NCBI GenBank assembly: GCA_009784945.1
Contig: WQXH01000005.1
Span: forward strand, 1 to 64,000
Length of the DNA: 64,000 nt
Direction: 5' to 3'
Source of the DNA: Coriobacteriia bacterium
GTDB taxonomy: Bacteria; Actinomycetota; Coriobacteriia; Coriobacteriales; UBA8131
In this document: in pieces, positions 22,531-31,160 of the stretch
Layout of the letters: every line of letters begins with the position of its first letter
How positions within the stretch are numbered: position 1 is the stretch's first letter
Position numbers and translations under genes: made by a program
The notes under the pieces: generated by a model
What the model saw: the letters and a program-made list of their open reading frames with translations, nothing else
What the model was told of the DNA's origin: nothing
Databases searched by the model: none

Positions 22531-24594
22531 GTGAAGTTGCCGCATATCACACCGCATGATGGCGATGAACAGAATAATGATGCGCCACTGTCGCAAAACT
22601 ACAAGCCTCTCTATGGTCGCTTTGAGGAGACGGGTCGCTTTGGGAATGGTCGGTCAAAAGACGGCTTCTTTGGCAATAGCCGATCAAAAGATGGACTCTT
22701 TGGTAATAGCCGCACAGGAAGCGGTCGCTCTGGAAAGAGTTTTTTTAATAGTGACCGCATTAAGCAAGAGCCATCAGGGCATGAATCCTTTGATGATGAG
22801 CTCATAGAAGATGAGCTGGTAGAAGGTCAACCCATTGAGCAAGAGCATGCCGAAGATGAGCTCTTTGAATATGAACTGATGGGCGATGAGCTTATCGAAG
22901 ATGAGCTTTTCGAGGGTGAGCTCCTGGGAGAAGAGCCTGCAGATGATGAGATCACAGATGACGAGCCCGCAGAAGATGAGGCCATAAGGCATGAGTCCGC
23001 AGAGCTTGAGGCATTAGGAGATGAGGCCAAAAAGCTTGAGCCAATTAGATATGTGCCTAAAAAGCATGAATCAATGAACCATGCACCTAAAAAGCATATG
23101 CCTATCAGGCTTGCGCCCATAGAGCATGCGCACTACGAAAGTGAGCATTTTGAGGACGCTCACTTTGAAAATGTCGTCAATGTGCCAAGCAAAAGAACGC
23201 CTGCCTGGTGGCTCATGGTAGCACTCTGTGCCCTCCTTGCGCTGGTTGTCGTTGGATATGTAGGGCTCTCAATCTTTTTCATGAGCCACTTTACTTTTAA
23301 CTCTGCGGTCAATGGAATACCTGTTGCCTTTAAGACCGCCCCGCAGGTCAATGCCTCTCTTGAGTCAGATATTGGTAGCTACTCTTTGCGTGTAGAAGCG
23401 CGCGATGGTCAAAGCGCCACTATCACCGGAAGCCAAATAGACTTACAGTATGTCAATGATGGACGTATAGAACAGGCTCTTGCTCAGCAGCAGCCCTGGG
23501 CCTGGCCCTTTGCCCTCATCTTTGGCAATGTGGCAAACGTGTCCCAGGCAAGCGTGAGCTTTGATCAAGAGAGCATGGATGCCACCCTCGCCGGGCTACC
23601 ATTCCTAGACGAAGATCAGATGAAACCACCCCTGAGCTCTGCTTTGGCCTTTGAGGCAGGCAGCTATGTTATTACGTCAGGGAATGAAGGTACTACCCTG
23701 GATGTTGAGAAGACCATCTTGGCTATAACCGATGCTGTTAAGGCTGGAGAAACCACGCTGGATCTTGAGGAGCTGGGCTTGTACGAAAGACCCGAAACAC
23801 CCTATGATGATGCCACCCTTACTGCGGATAAAGACAGGTTTAATCAACACGTTCCCTTTAGCATTACCTACCTTATTGGCAATACCAAGGAAGTGCTCGA
23901 TGGATATACCACAATAGACTGGGCACTAACTGCAGAAGACGGCTCCACCTTTCTTAACTATGACGCTGTAGTAGCCTGGGTGGCCGAGTTGGCCAAACGC
24001 TATGACACACTTGGCAGCGAGCGCACCATCATCAATGGCTTTGAAGAAACAAAGCAAGTGGTGGACGGCACTTTTGGCTGGCAGCTCGACCAAGAGACCG
24101 AGTGCTGGGCCATCATGAATGCCTTTGAGCAAAGTTTGGGAGAAGAGCGCGAGCCCCATTGGTTCAGCAGGGGGGTTACCTTTGGAGAAAACGACTGGGG
24201 AGACACCTATCTCGAGGTAGACATTACGCGCCAGTATATGTGGTACTTCGTAGACGGCGAATGCGTCATGGAGACTGACGTTATTACCGGCAACCCTAAT
24301 ACAGGCTATGCAACACCTCAAGGTGTCTGGTACATATATAGCAAGTCCTACAACGTCATTGCACGTGGAGATATCTTGCCCGACGGCTCGTATCGCTGGG
24401 AGACCCCGCTTACGTACTGGATGCCCTTCACTCCCTCCGGCGTTGGCTTTCATGACGCCTACTGGCAACCCTCCTTTGGCGGCACCTACTATCTTGAACG
24501 CGGTTCTCACGGCTGCATCAACATGCCTCCCCACTTGGCTGAAGAGTTGATTGAGATATTAGAACCCGGTACGCCGGTAATTACTCATTTCTAA
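22531..24594 (+). CDS. Membrane-anchored L,D-transpeptidase with long acidic N-terminus
   Basis: The GTG start at 22,531 has GGGGAGGAG upstream. Of 687 residues, about 1-215 are low complexity: first Gly/Ser/Arg repeats (GRFGNGRSKDGFFGNSRSKDG), then strongly acidic repeats built on DELIEDEL, then Lys/His-rich units. One membrane segment (WWLMVALCALLALVVVGYVGL, about 226-246) puts the rest outside. A peptidoglycan-binding-4-like domain follows, then a YkuD domain at the C-terminus with GFHDAYW...GSHGCINMP, whose cysteine is the nucleophile. The enzyme makes 3-3 cross-links in the wall. The cytoplasmic repeats could be a protein interaction platform. Confidence 0.87.
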   Translation: MKLPHITPHDGDEQNNDAPLSQNYKPLYGRFEETGRFGNGRSKDGFFGNSRSKDGLFGNSRTGSGRSGKSFFNSDRIKQEPSGHESFDDELIEDELVEGQPIEQEHAEDELFEYELMGDELIEDELFEGELLGEEPADDEITDDEPAEDEAIRHESAELEALGDEAKKLEPIRYVPKKHESMNHAPKKHMPIRLAPIEHAHYESEHFEDAHFENVVNVPSKRTPAWWLMVALCALLALVVVGYVGLSIFFMSHFTFNSAVNGIPVAFKTAPQVNASLESDIGSYSLRVEARDGQSATITGSQIDLQYVNDGRIEQALAQQQPWAWPFALIFGNVANVSQASVSFDQESMDATLAGLPFLDEDQMKPPLSSALAFEAGSYVITSGNEGTTLDVEKTILAITDAVKAGETTLDLEELGLYERPETPYDDATLTADKDRFNQHVPFSITYLIGNTKEVLDGYTTIDWALTAEDGSTFLNYDAVVAWVAELAKRYDTLGSERTIINGFEETKQVVDGTFGWQLDQETECWAIMNAFEQSLGEEREPHWFSRGVTFGENDWGDTYLEVDITRQYMWYFVDGECVMETDVITGNPNTGYATPQGVWYIYSKSYNVIARGDILPDGSYRWETPLTYWMPFTPSGVGFHDAYWQPSFGGTYYLERGSHGCINMPPHLAEELIEILEPGTPVITHF

Positions 24595-24743
24595 CGGCTT
24601 AGTGGGGGCGGCATCTTGGCTTTCAACATAAAGCCGAACCTCAGTCATGTACGAGGGGCACACTCCTTTCGGCTCGGCTTAATGTTTCAAGCCAATCTAC
24701 TCGCCCGCACTAACCCTCTAACGGCTTAGTGGGGGCGGCATCT
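24591..24743. repeat. 26-bp exact direct repeat flanking an RNA-like element
   Basis: CTAACGGCTTAGTGGGGGCG... occurs at 24,591-24,616 and 24,718-24,743 and includes the GGCATCT end. The first copy overlaps the transpeptidase stop codon. Each contains the 3' strand of the outer stem of the structured element that lies between them. Confidence 0.75.
24595..24714 (-). ncRNA. Structured repeat element, copy A
   Basis: Read on the minus strand, the order is: GGTTAGTG outer stem, GCGAGTAGAT loop, TTGGCTT stem, AAGCCGA stem, GCCGAAAGGAGTG, a small hairpin, TACATGACTGAGG, then TCGGCTT, AAGCCAA, GATGCCGC and CACTAAGCC closing the outer stem. The stems differ in sequence from copies B and C but still pair, which supports a conserved RNA fold. 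It lies opposite and after the transpeptidase gene, so it is not a leader for that gene. Confidence 0.6.
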
Positions 24744-24764
24744 GGATAATAAAAAAGTTTTTGT

Positions 24765-24792
24765 TTGTATACGAACATTCGTTTGGTATACT
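24765..24792 (+). promoter_or_regulatory. ruvCAB promoter with LexA-like SOS box
   Basis: TTGTAT (24,765) and TATACT (24,787) form a promoter with a 16-base spacer. Inside it lies CGAACATTCGTTTG (24,772-24,785), close to the Gram-positive LexA box CGAACRNRYGTTYC. A repressor there would block RNA polymerase, which fits SOS control of ruv genes. The -10 ends 7 bases before ATG 24,800, so the mRNA is probably leaderless. Confidence 0.65.
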
Positions 24793-24799
24793 GGTGAGT

Positions 24800-25306
24800 A
24801 TGAAAACGGAGCTTCGGATACTGGGTGTTGATCCTGGGTTGGCTAACTCGGGATGGGGGGTTGTTGCGGTGCGGGGCAACAAGCTCAGGCCACTGGCTTA
24901 TGGTGCAATTTCCACAAAGGCTTCAGAAGAGCTGCCGCTGCGCTTGGCGAGCATCTATGATGAGCTGGCAGCGGTCATCCTCAAGTATGCTCCCTCGGAG
25001 CTCAGTATCGAGTCCATTTACCATAAAGGCAACCCAAAGAGCTCGCTGGCTACAGCACAGGCGCGAGGCGTAGCGCTGGTGGCAGCAGCGCGTCGCTCAT
25101 TAGTGGTTAATGAGTATGCCCCTGCGGCAATAAAGCAGGCGGTTGTGGGCACGGGGTCGGCCTCTAAACAACAGGTACAATTCATGGTTCGTAGCGTGTT
25201 AGAGCTTGACCATACGCCCGAGCCTGATCACGCAGCTGACGCTTTGGCATGTGCCATCTGCCATGCGCATATGCGCCGCTATAATGGATTGGTAGCCAAG
25301 GTGTAG
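24800..25306 (+). CDS. ruvC: Holliday junction resolvase RuvC
   Basis: RuvC cuts Holliday junctions held by RuvAB. I start at ATG 24,800 (MKTELRILGVDPGLANSGWG); the track start at 24,761 lies inside the promoter. The 168-residue protein has the RNase H-fold acids: the Asp in GVDPG, a Glu in LSIESIYH, and the final DHAADALACA with paired Asp. The lysine/arginine-rich DNA-contact region (YHKGNPKSSLATAQARG) is present. It is the first gene of ruvCAB. Confidence 0.94.
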   Translation: MKTELRILGVDPGLANSGWGVVAVRGNKLRPLAYGAISTKASEELPLRLASIYDELAAVILKYAPSELSIESIYHKGNPKSSLATAQARGVALVAAARRSLVVNEYAPAAIKQAVVGTGSASKQQVQFMVRSVLELDHTPEPDHAADALACAICHAHMRRYNGLVAKV

Positions 25307-25341
25307 CTTGCAGAACTCTGCTGCTTTCAGAAAGGAAGAAC

Positions 25342-25938
25342 ATGATAGCGTCACTCACGGGAATACTGGAACACAAGGACGGTGCAGGTGCCGTAATCAA
25401 CGTAGGCGGTGTAGGCTATCTTTGTTTGATGAGCACGAGCTCACTGCTCGGCCTTGGCTTGGTAGGAAGCGTTGTGCGCGTGGAGACCTTGCTGCTCATG
25501 AAAAATGATGCTCTTGCTCTTTACGGCTTTGCCTCTGTCGAAGAGCGCACACTGTTCGAAAGCCTTACGTCGGTTTCGGGCGTGGGTGCCAAGTTTGCCC
25601 TGGCCATTCTTTCTGCCTATGCTCCAAGTGAGCTTACCATGATTATTCAAACGAGCGACGCTACACGTTTGTGTGCCGTTTCTGGTATCGGCAAAAAGAC
25701 AGCACAGCGAATTATCCTCGAGCTGCAAGGAAGCCTGGTAGCGCTGGGCAACGGTACTGGTGTGCACACTCCAGAGGCCGGCAGTGCCGAGGCCGAGGCT
25801 ATACTGGCGCTGGAAGCCATGGGCTTTTCTGCCTCAGAGATAGCGCTTGCGCTTCATGGCGGGGATGATGAGGTAGATCAAGGTGAAGAGAGCAACATCT
25901 CAGACCTCATACGCCTGGCTCTAAAGAAGTTAGGCTAG
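25342..25938 (+). CDS. ruvA: Holliday junction helicase subunit RuvA
   Basis: RuvA binds the four-way junction and loads RuvB. The 198-residue protein has an N-terminal OB fold (MIASLTGILEHKDGAGAVINVGGVGYLC), two helix-hairpin-helix motifs (SVSGVGAKFALAIL and VSGIGKKTAQRIILEL) and a C-terminal domain that contacts RuvB (EAILALEAMGFSASEIALAL). AGAAAGGAAGAA precedes the ATG. It is followed 3 bases later by ruvB. Confidence 0.95.
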   Translation: MIASLTGILEHKDGAGAVINVGGVGYLCLMSTSSLLGLGLVGSVVRVETLLLMKNDALALYGFASVEERTLFESLTSVSGVGAKFALAILSAYAPSELTMIIQTSDATRLCAVSGIGKKTAQRIILELQGSLVALGNGTGVHTPEAGSAEAEAILALEAMGFSASEIALALHGGDDEVDQGEESNISDLIRLALKKLG

Positions 25939-25941
25939 CAC

Positions 25942-27021
25942 ATGGCACATTGGGAAGCTGACAATGTGAGTGACGATTTTGCCAAAGGAAGCGTAGTGCG
26001 AGACCTCAGTGCCTCTGCCACAGACGACGAGAGTGGCTTGGACCGCTCGCTGCGCCCTCAATTTCTCAAGGACTATCTTGGGCAATCTCGAGTCAAGGAC
26101 AACCTCACCGTATTGATAGAGGCCACCAAGGCACGCAGCGAGTCTCTCGACCACCTTTTGTTGAGTGGACCGCCAGGACTTGGCAAGACAACCATGGCAG
26201 GTGTAGTGGCCAATGAGCTGGGAGTTTCCATCAAGATAACCAGTGGGCCGGCCATAGAGCGCGCTGGAGACCTTGCAGCCATCCTCACCAACCTGGAGCG
26301 TGGCGACGTGCTCTTTATAGACGAAATTCATAGACTCAACCGTGCGGTTGAAGAGGTGCTCTATCCGGCTATGGAAGATTTCATGCTAGACATCGTCATT
26401 GGCAAAGGCCCAGCTGCTCGCTCTATCAGACTTGACCTTGCTCCCTTTACTTTAATTGGCGCTACTACACGTACCGCCCTTTTGACTGGGCCTTTGCGCG
26501 ACCGCTTTGGCATTGCCTTTAGACTGGACTATTATCTGCCAAACGAGCTGCAGCAAATAGTTGAGCGCTCCGCCGCACTTCTGGAGGTTACTATCGACAA
26601 AGAGGGCGCTTTGGAGATAGCAACGCGCAGCCGCGGTACCCCACGATTGGCCAATCGCCTTCTCAAGCGGGTGCGCGACTATGCCGAAGTGAGAGCCGAA
26701 GGGCATATTTCGCTTGAAGTAGCTCGTGATGCGCTCATCTTCTTTGAGGTGGACAAACTTGGCCTGGACAACATGGACAACAAGATTCTTGACATTCTCA
26801 CTCTTACCTTTGGCGGAGCTCCTGTGGGGCTCAGCACACTGGCAAGCGCCCTGGGCGAGGATCCAGACAGCGTAGAAGAAGTCTACGAGCCTTATTTATT
26901 GCAACAAGGCCTCATTAAGCGCACACCCAAAGGACGGGTCGCAACCCCCCGTGCCTTTGAGCACCGAGGCCTGCGCTATAATACCGGCACAGAAGACACA
27001 CAAATTGGCATTGAGTATTAA
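25942..27021 (+). CDS. ruvB: Holliday junction branch-migration ATPase RuvB
   Basis: RuvB is the hexameric AAA+ motor that drives branch migration. The 359-residue protein shows [18 protein letters not shown], Walker [10 protein letters not shown], Walker [11 protein letters not shown], sensor [12 protein letters not shown], the arginine-finger region PLRDRFG, and a C-terminal winged helix ([20 protein letters not shown]). The length is normal apart from a 30-residue N-terminal tail. It ends the ruvCAB operon. Confidence 0.96.
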   Translation: MAHWEADNVSDDFAKGSVVRDLSASATDDESGLDRSLRPQFLKDYLGQSRVKDNLTVLIEATKARSESLDHLLLSGPPGLGKTTMAGVVANELGVSIKITSGPAIERAGDLAAILTNLERGDVLFIDEIHRLNRAVEEVLYPAMEDFMLDIVIGKGPAARSIRLDLAPFTLIGATTRTALLTGPLRDRFGIAFRLDYYLPNELQQIVERSAALLEVTIDKEGALEIATRSRGTPRLANRLLKRVRDYAEVRAEGHISLEVARDALIFFEVDKLGLDNMDNKILDILTLTFGGAPVGLSTLASALGEDPDSVEEVYEPYLLQQGLIKRTPKGRVATPRAFEHRGLRYNTGTEDTQIGIEY

Positions 27022-27178
27022 GACTAGATGCCAACCACAGGTCTGCCAATAATGCAAGTAGGCCCTGCAACATTCGCTCTTCGAGCGAACGCGACAGGGC
27101 GACAAGAAGGTACATACATGACTGAGGGGCGATTTTGTTTAGAAGGTCTAGATGCCGCTCACAGGAAGCCTACAAATA
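27022..27178 (+). ncRNA. Structured repeat element, copy D (diverged)
   Basis: This copy keeps GCAAGTAGGCC, GCGACAAGAAGGTACATACATGACTGAGG and AGATGCCGC in the right order. The outer and third stems are weak, and an extra hairpin (TTCGCTCTTCGAGCGAA) is inserted. CTAGATGCC...CACAGG appears both before (27,026) and at the end (27,148) of the element, as copy A has its end duplicated. The ATG at 27,118 opens a 27-codon reading frame whose TGA overlaps the start of the next gene. Confidence 0.45.
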
Positions 27179-27193
27179 AGAAAAGGAAAACTG

Positions 27194-27628
27194 ATGTTTG
27201 AGAATGACTATATTATGCGCATGATACTACAGCTTACTCGCGTTTTGCGACGTTCGCTCTTTCAAGAATACGCAACTCCCGACATGGAGATTCGCGACAT
27301 TGAGGGAAGGGTTGCCGAGGCTCTTGACCTTGATCCGCGCCTCATGTTTAAGTTGGAGCCAGAGTCTTTGGTATCGCTTTTGCAACTGGGTAATGTTGAC
27401 CCTAAGCTCGCCATATACGCAGTAAGATCTATCTACTATGAATCGGATCTCTTGGAGGAGCAAGGAGACCTGGAAAGAGCCGAGCTGCGCAGGAGGCAGG
27501 CAGATGCCATAGCCGAAGCATATGGTATAGAGGTGACTCTTGCCGATGCTTCTCCCGAGGCCATGAAGGCATTCCTCGATGACGAAGAGTCAGAAGAAGT
27601 GTTTGATTACGAGCACGAAGAGCGGTAG
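27194..27628 (+). CDS. DUF6483 family protein
   Basis: ATG 27,194 follows AAAAGGAAAA. The track start lies within the RNA-like element. The 144-residue acidic, helical protein begins FENDYIMRMILQLTRVLRRSL, which fits the DUF6483 family of short cytoplasmic proteins in coriobacteria and clostridia. I know of no function. The second half resembles helical-repeat proteins (LEEQGDLERAELRRRQADAIAEAYG). It may be translationally linked to the short reading frame that starts in copy D. Confidence 0.55.
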   Translation: MFENDYIMRMILQLTRVLRRSLFQEYATPDMEIRDIEGRVAEALDLDPRLMFKLEPESLVSLLQLGNVDPKLAIYAVRSIYYESDLLEEQGDLERAELRRRQADAIAEAYGIEVTLADASPEAMKAFLDDEESEEVFDYEHEER

Positions 27629-27686
27629 TTTCAAGACAAGTTACGCAGACGGCCCTCATAGCCCAGGGGTGGCTCATAGGACGGTT

Positions 27687-28538
27687 TTATGAGCATACCA
27701 TCCTGATTAGATTTCCTATTTCATTTTCGAAGTCTACGCCGTAGCGAGCCTCGGTGCCGGCGGCTACCGTGCGACGGATGGCACCTACAGTAAACTCGCA
27801 GGCGATGCCTATGGCCTCAACCAGGCTCTTGTCATTTAAGAGGGCGGCAAGTAAGGTGGAAGAGTAGATGTCGCCCGTACCATGAAAGTAGCCGCTGATG
27901 CGTTCGGTAAAGTAGTAAGAAATACTGTTGCTACTGGCATCGTAGGCTGCAGCACCTAGCTTGTCTGCTTCAAAGGAAACACCAGTTAAGACTACCTGCT
28001 TTGGTCCAAGAGCCGCGAGTTCTCGCAGCGTTTCTTCAATCCAGGCCTGGTCATAAGCCTCGCCCGGATACTCTTTTTCAAGTAAAAGGCATGCTTCGGT
28101 TATATTAGGCACGGTGAGGCTTGCCTTGGCAACCAGGCTGGTCATGCCACGCGCAAAGGCAAGATCAAAGGCAGGGTACAGCTCTCCAGCATCGGCCATG
28201 GCAGGGTCAACCAGTATTATGGGGTTACCAGCGCTAAAGTCATCAAAGATTCGAGCGATTTGCAATTGCTGCTCTTGGCTGCCCAGATAGCCGGTGTAGA
28301 GCGCGTCGGTCTCTATGCCCAGCTCTTGCCAATGAGCGCAAATGGGATCAATGTCTTCTGTTAAATCACGAAAGGTGTAGCCAGTAAAGCCTCCGGTATG
28401 GGTGGAAAGTATTGCCGTTGGCAAGATAACGGTTTCCACGCCAGTGGCAGAAATAATGGGCAGCGCTACAGTGAGCGAACATCTTCCTACGCAGCTAATG
28501 TCTTGAATGGTAATGGCTCGTTTTTGCTGTCTTGTCAC
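27687..28538 (-). CDS. Pyridoxine/pyridoxal kinase
   Basis: This 283-residue ribokinase-fold enzyme phosphorylates B6 vitamers for the salvage of pyridoxal phosphate. Motifs are QDISCVGRCSLTVALPIISATG at the N-terminus, THTGGFTGYTFRDLT (vitamin-contact lid), and the anion-hole and catalytic Asp in YFHGTGDIYSS. The length and motif order fit PdxK/PdxY-type pyridoxamine kinases better than ThiD. It stands alone, convergent with the DUF6483 gene. Confidence 0.85.
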   Translation of the reverse strand: MTRQQKRAITIQDISCVGRCSLTVALPIISATGVETVILPTAILSTHTGGFTGYTFRDLTEDIDPICAHWQELGIETDALYTGYLGSQEQQLQIARIFDDFSAGNPIILVDPAMADAGELYPAFDLAFARGMTSLVAKASLTVPNITEACLLLEKEYPGEAYDQAWIEETLRELAALGPKQVVLTGVSFEADKLGAAAYDASSNSISYYFTERISGYFHGTGDIYSSTLLAALLNDKSLVEAIGIACEFTVGAIRRTVAAGTEARYGVDFENEIGNLIRMVCS

Positions 28539-28615
28539 AAGTTTCTCCTCTTATCGTCAATTCGTATGCCAGGGCGCCGCAAAAATCAGCAACTGCGCAA
28601 GGCCTGTAACAAGAT

Positions 28616-28649
28616 TGTAGCGCATTGCCCCTTGGTACAATGCGCTACA
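28616..28649 (-). terminator. Terminator at the end of the pilus locus
   Basis: TGTAGCGCATTG and CAATGCGCTACA form a perfect 12-bp stem around a 10-base loop between the last surface-protein gene and the kinase. A second stem (GAGTGTATC/GATACACTC, 28,739-28,767) overlaps the gene's stop region. Confidence 0.7.
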
Positions 28650-28744
28650 GCCATTAATCTGTTGTGTGTGGTGCCTGTGTACACTATTTTGCAGCGGTTC
28701 GCTTCATGAAAGCAAGCGCATGCGCCACAAAAGGGGAGAGTGTA

Positions 28745-30034
28745 TCAGCTGCTTGCCGATACACTCCTGATTCTCTCAGGCTTCTTTTGCTTGAGAGAAA
28801 ACAGTACCGATATCAGTGCAACCATAAACAGTATCAGGTTGCCAAGCGTCCAAACATCCATGATTGCTATGTTCTTGGTAATATCCTCAGTAAGAATAAA
28901 CAAGATGACTCCAACAATACTTGCGCATACCGCAAGCGCCAGCCATAAAGGCCTTTGCTTTTTATTGCGCACCTCCTTGCTATCATACTCTGACTCATCA
29001 TCGAGCTCTGACTGTGCAAGTTGACTCACATTACCTCTACTCGTTGATCTATCCTCCTCAAACCTGCGCTTAAAGGCTCTCAGCAGAGTTATCACTGTTA
29101 AAATCACTGCTGCCATGCAAAGCACCAGATTGCTCAGCGCCCAGTAATCTTTACCACCAAAGAAGGGAATCCTGCTGTCATTGATGTTGGTGCTTATTAA
29201 GTTGTCGCCCAGGTCTTCTGGAAACATGGGAGTTATCACCGTAGGCGAGGCATCGGTGCGCGGTTTTACCTGGGGGGTTGCTGCTACTTCAGGTGGCGCA
29301 GGTGGTGGAGCAATCACAATAGGTTGAGGAATATAAATAGGTGGCGTGGCCGGCGCTGGCAAAGGCAGAGGCCTTGGCGCAGGAGTAGGTTGTGGGCTCG
29401 GCGTAGGCGTAGGCGTAGGCGTAGGCGTGGGAGTTGGAGTTGGAGTAGGGGTAGGGGTCGGGGTAGGCGTGGGTGTAGGCGTAGGCGTAGGCGTGGGAGT
29501 TGGTGTTGGTGTTGGTGTAGGCGTGGGAGTAGGAGTAGGTTCAACGGGCTTAACCGTGCTTCCCTTGAAAGAGTGAGCAAAGGAGATACTGGCAGTTTTA
29601 TAGCCATTACTCTCATATACTACTGCTATGACTTGTAAGTCGCGAGTTACGTAGACCTCCACCGTATAGACTTCTTTATCAAAGGTGTAACCAGATGCTG
29701 AGGCAGTAATATGCCTGAGCTCATAGCGGTAGATGCCATCCTGATAAAAATAGATGGGCCCTATTTCTACTTCGCTTGCGCCAGTAATAGTAAAGGTGTA
29801 TGCACCAGCCCCACTCCCAGCGGGCAGGGGGTAAGACGCTTGCTCTGGCGTGAGTCGATAGCTAAATGTCTCGTGAGGTGGCGTGGTAGTTCCCGTTTTG
29901 GTAAAGCCCTGTTGCACGGTGAGCCTCAGCTCTCCCGGTTCAGCTGCCGCAGCAGTAGACGGAAGAAAGCCCAGCATGCATATCAATGCAACACAGAGGG
30001 CGAGAAGCTTCTTGAAGAACGGCAAGACCCTCAT
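28745..30034 (-). CDS. Thr-Pro-repeat surface protein with isopeptide-type domain
   Basis: I use ATG 30,034 ([20 protein letters not shown]), which has GAGGG upstream; the track start is 11 codons further out. After a signal peptide the protein has a pilin-type domain like Spy0128/FctA ([11 protein letters not shown]...YRYELRHI...YTVEVYVT). A long Thr-Pro repeat follows, then Pro-rich sequence. The C-terminus has three membrane segments, and two of them look duplicated ([15 protein letters not shown] and [15 protein letters not shown]). There is no LPxTG-like sorting signal, so it is held in the membrane and not coupled to the wall. As the last gene of the locus it could anchor the pilus base or present the pilin domain at a distance. 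Confidence 0.65.
   Translation of the reverse strand: MRVLPFFKKLLALCVALICMLGFLPSTAAAAEPGELRLTVQQGFTKTGTTTPPHETFSYRLTPEQASYPLPAGSGAGAYTFTITGASEVEIGPIYFYQDGIYRYELRHITASASGYTFDKEVYTVEVYVTRDLQVIAVVYESNGYKTASISFAHSFKGSTVKPVEPTPTPTPTPTPTPTPTPTPTPTPTPTPTPTPTPTPTPTPTPTPTPTPSPQPTPAPRPLPLPAPATPPIYIPQPIVIAPPPAPPEVAATPQVKPRTDASPTVITPMFPEDLGDNLISTNINDSRIPFFGGKDYWALSNLVLCMAAVILTVITLLRAFKRRFEEDRSTSRGNVSQLAQSELDDESEYDSKEVRNKKQRPLWLALAVCASIVGVILFILTEDITKNIAIMDVWTLGNLILFMVALISVLFSLKQKKPERIRSVSASS
29391..29541. repeat. Low-complexity Thr-Pro coding repeat
   Basis: Hexanucleotide-like units (GTAGGC, GTGGGA, GTTGGT) encode the Thr-Pro tract on the minus strand. The plus strand has a spurious Gly-Val ORF here. 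Slippage could change the tract length without a frameshift. Confidence 0.8.
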
Positions 30035-30054
30035 GGCTTTACCCTCATTTATAA

Positions 30055-31014
30055 TCATTGTTGCCATGTGTCTTCATCTCCTTTATCGGGCATAGTAACA
30101 CTGCCCTTTTTTCGGGAATCCCTTCTGCGCTTGAGCGCAATTACCAGCCAAAGTAGCAGTGCAAGCGGCAGGCCCACCGCTACGATCTTACCCCAGAGGG
30201 GGGCCTGCTCCCAAAGGCTGGAGAAGCCATCAATACGCTGACCTTCTTCTGCAAAGGGGTCTTGCATGACCTCGCTGGTAATCCTACCCACCAATAGATC
30301 GCGCCCGTTTGTTGAGCTTTGCGAGCAAGTGGCGAGCAAGACGATCCTGTCGTTGGTTGACACTGCAATGTTTCTGGTGTGTTTTGCCATTCCAAGAAGC
30401 AGATCCAGGTAGGCCTCCTGCTCTTCAACCGCAGTAATCTTGGTTCTAAATACTGCGGTGTCGTAGGCGTTGGTGTGGAGGAAGGCAAAGAATTCTATGC
30501 CCTGTTCTTGCCCGTCAAAGTACAGCACGCCATATTGGCGGGCATCAAAATAGCTCTTCTCAGAAAACAGTCCTATCTGTCCAAACATTACTTCTTTGTC
30601 CATATGATGGGCGTGGATGATACTGCTGAAGTCCGAGAAATCCGTGCTGCTGTTGCAGTCTAGAAAGACTGCGCCAGAAAGCGAGTAGCGACCCTTTGCG
30701 TTGGTGTTGACATACTTGAGGTTGTCTTTGTTTTGCACCAGAGGGTAATCGATGTTGGTTCCATAGACCGTCAGCCATCCAAACACCTCGGGATTAATTG
30801 CTTGAAGCTCCGCAAAGGAAAGGCCATCGCTTCCTGCCGTGGGTTTATAGAGCTCATATTGCACGGGGGCAGCTGCTCGATACAGTTGGTTGGAGTCCCA
30901 CAGTGCAAAGCAGCCGATTGCAACCAAGATCAGCATGGCAAAGAGAAGCGCGATTTCCACGATTCCGTGTGCCAATTTTGCTGTCCTGATTGCTATGTTT
31001 GCTGCTATACTCAT
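30055..31014 (-). CDS. srtB: Class B sortase
   Basis: This 319-residue transpeptidase joins surface proteins or pilins. After an N-terminal membrane anchor come the class B features: INPEVFGWLTVYGTNIDYPLVQ, the catalytic His in SSIIHAHHM, the catalytic Cys in LLATCS, and the Arg in GRDLLVGRI. A second membrane segment near the C-terminus (IVAVGLPLALLLWLVIAL) is followed by a basic tail. Its substrates are probably the pilin just upstream and the large adhesin. It is the only sortase in the window. Confidence 0.93.
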   Translation of the reverse strand: MSIAANIAIRTAKLAHGIVEIALLFAMLILVAIGCFALWDSNQLYRAAAPVQYELYKPTAGSDGLSFAELQAINPEVFGWLTVYGTNIDYPLVQNKDNLKYVNTNAKGRYSLSGAVFLDCNSSTDFSDFSSIIHAHHMDKEVMFGQIGLFSEKSYFDARQYGVLYFDGQEQGIEFFAFLHTNAYDTAVFRTKITAVEEQEAYLDLLLGMAKHTRNIAVSTNDRIVLLATCSQSSTNGRDLLVGRITSEVMQDPFAEEGQRIDGFSSLWEQAPLWGKIVAVGLPLALLLWLVIALKRRRDSRKKGSVTMPDKGDEDTWQQ

Positions 31015-31160
31015 GAGACCCTTTCTATCTCTTGGGCGGGGCTGTGGTTGTTCAACTGCCTAAAACACAGCCCTCGCCCTTTACTTCAATACTTGGTGTG
31101 CAATTCTCAAACTACCGGTACTTCCTTGAAACGCCTTGCGCTTCTCTTGCATCGAATGAA

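Noticed and set aside
29391-29541. Possible CRISPR-like array
   Set aside because: The repeats are 6-base units with no spacers and encode a Thr-Pro tract. No cas genes are present in the window.
29346-29576. Gly-Val repeat ORF on the plus strand
   Set aside because: It is the antisense shadow of the Thr-Pro repeat gene on the minus strand.
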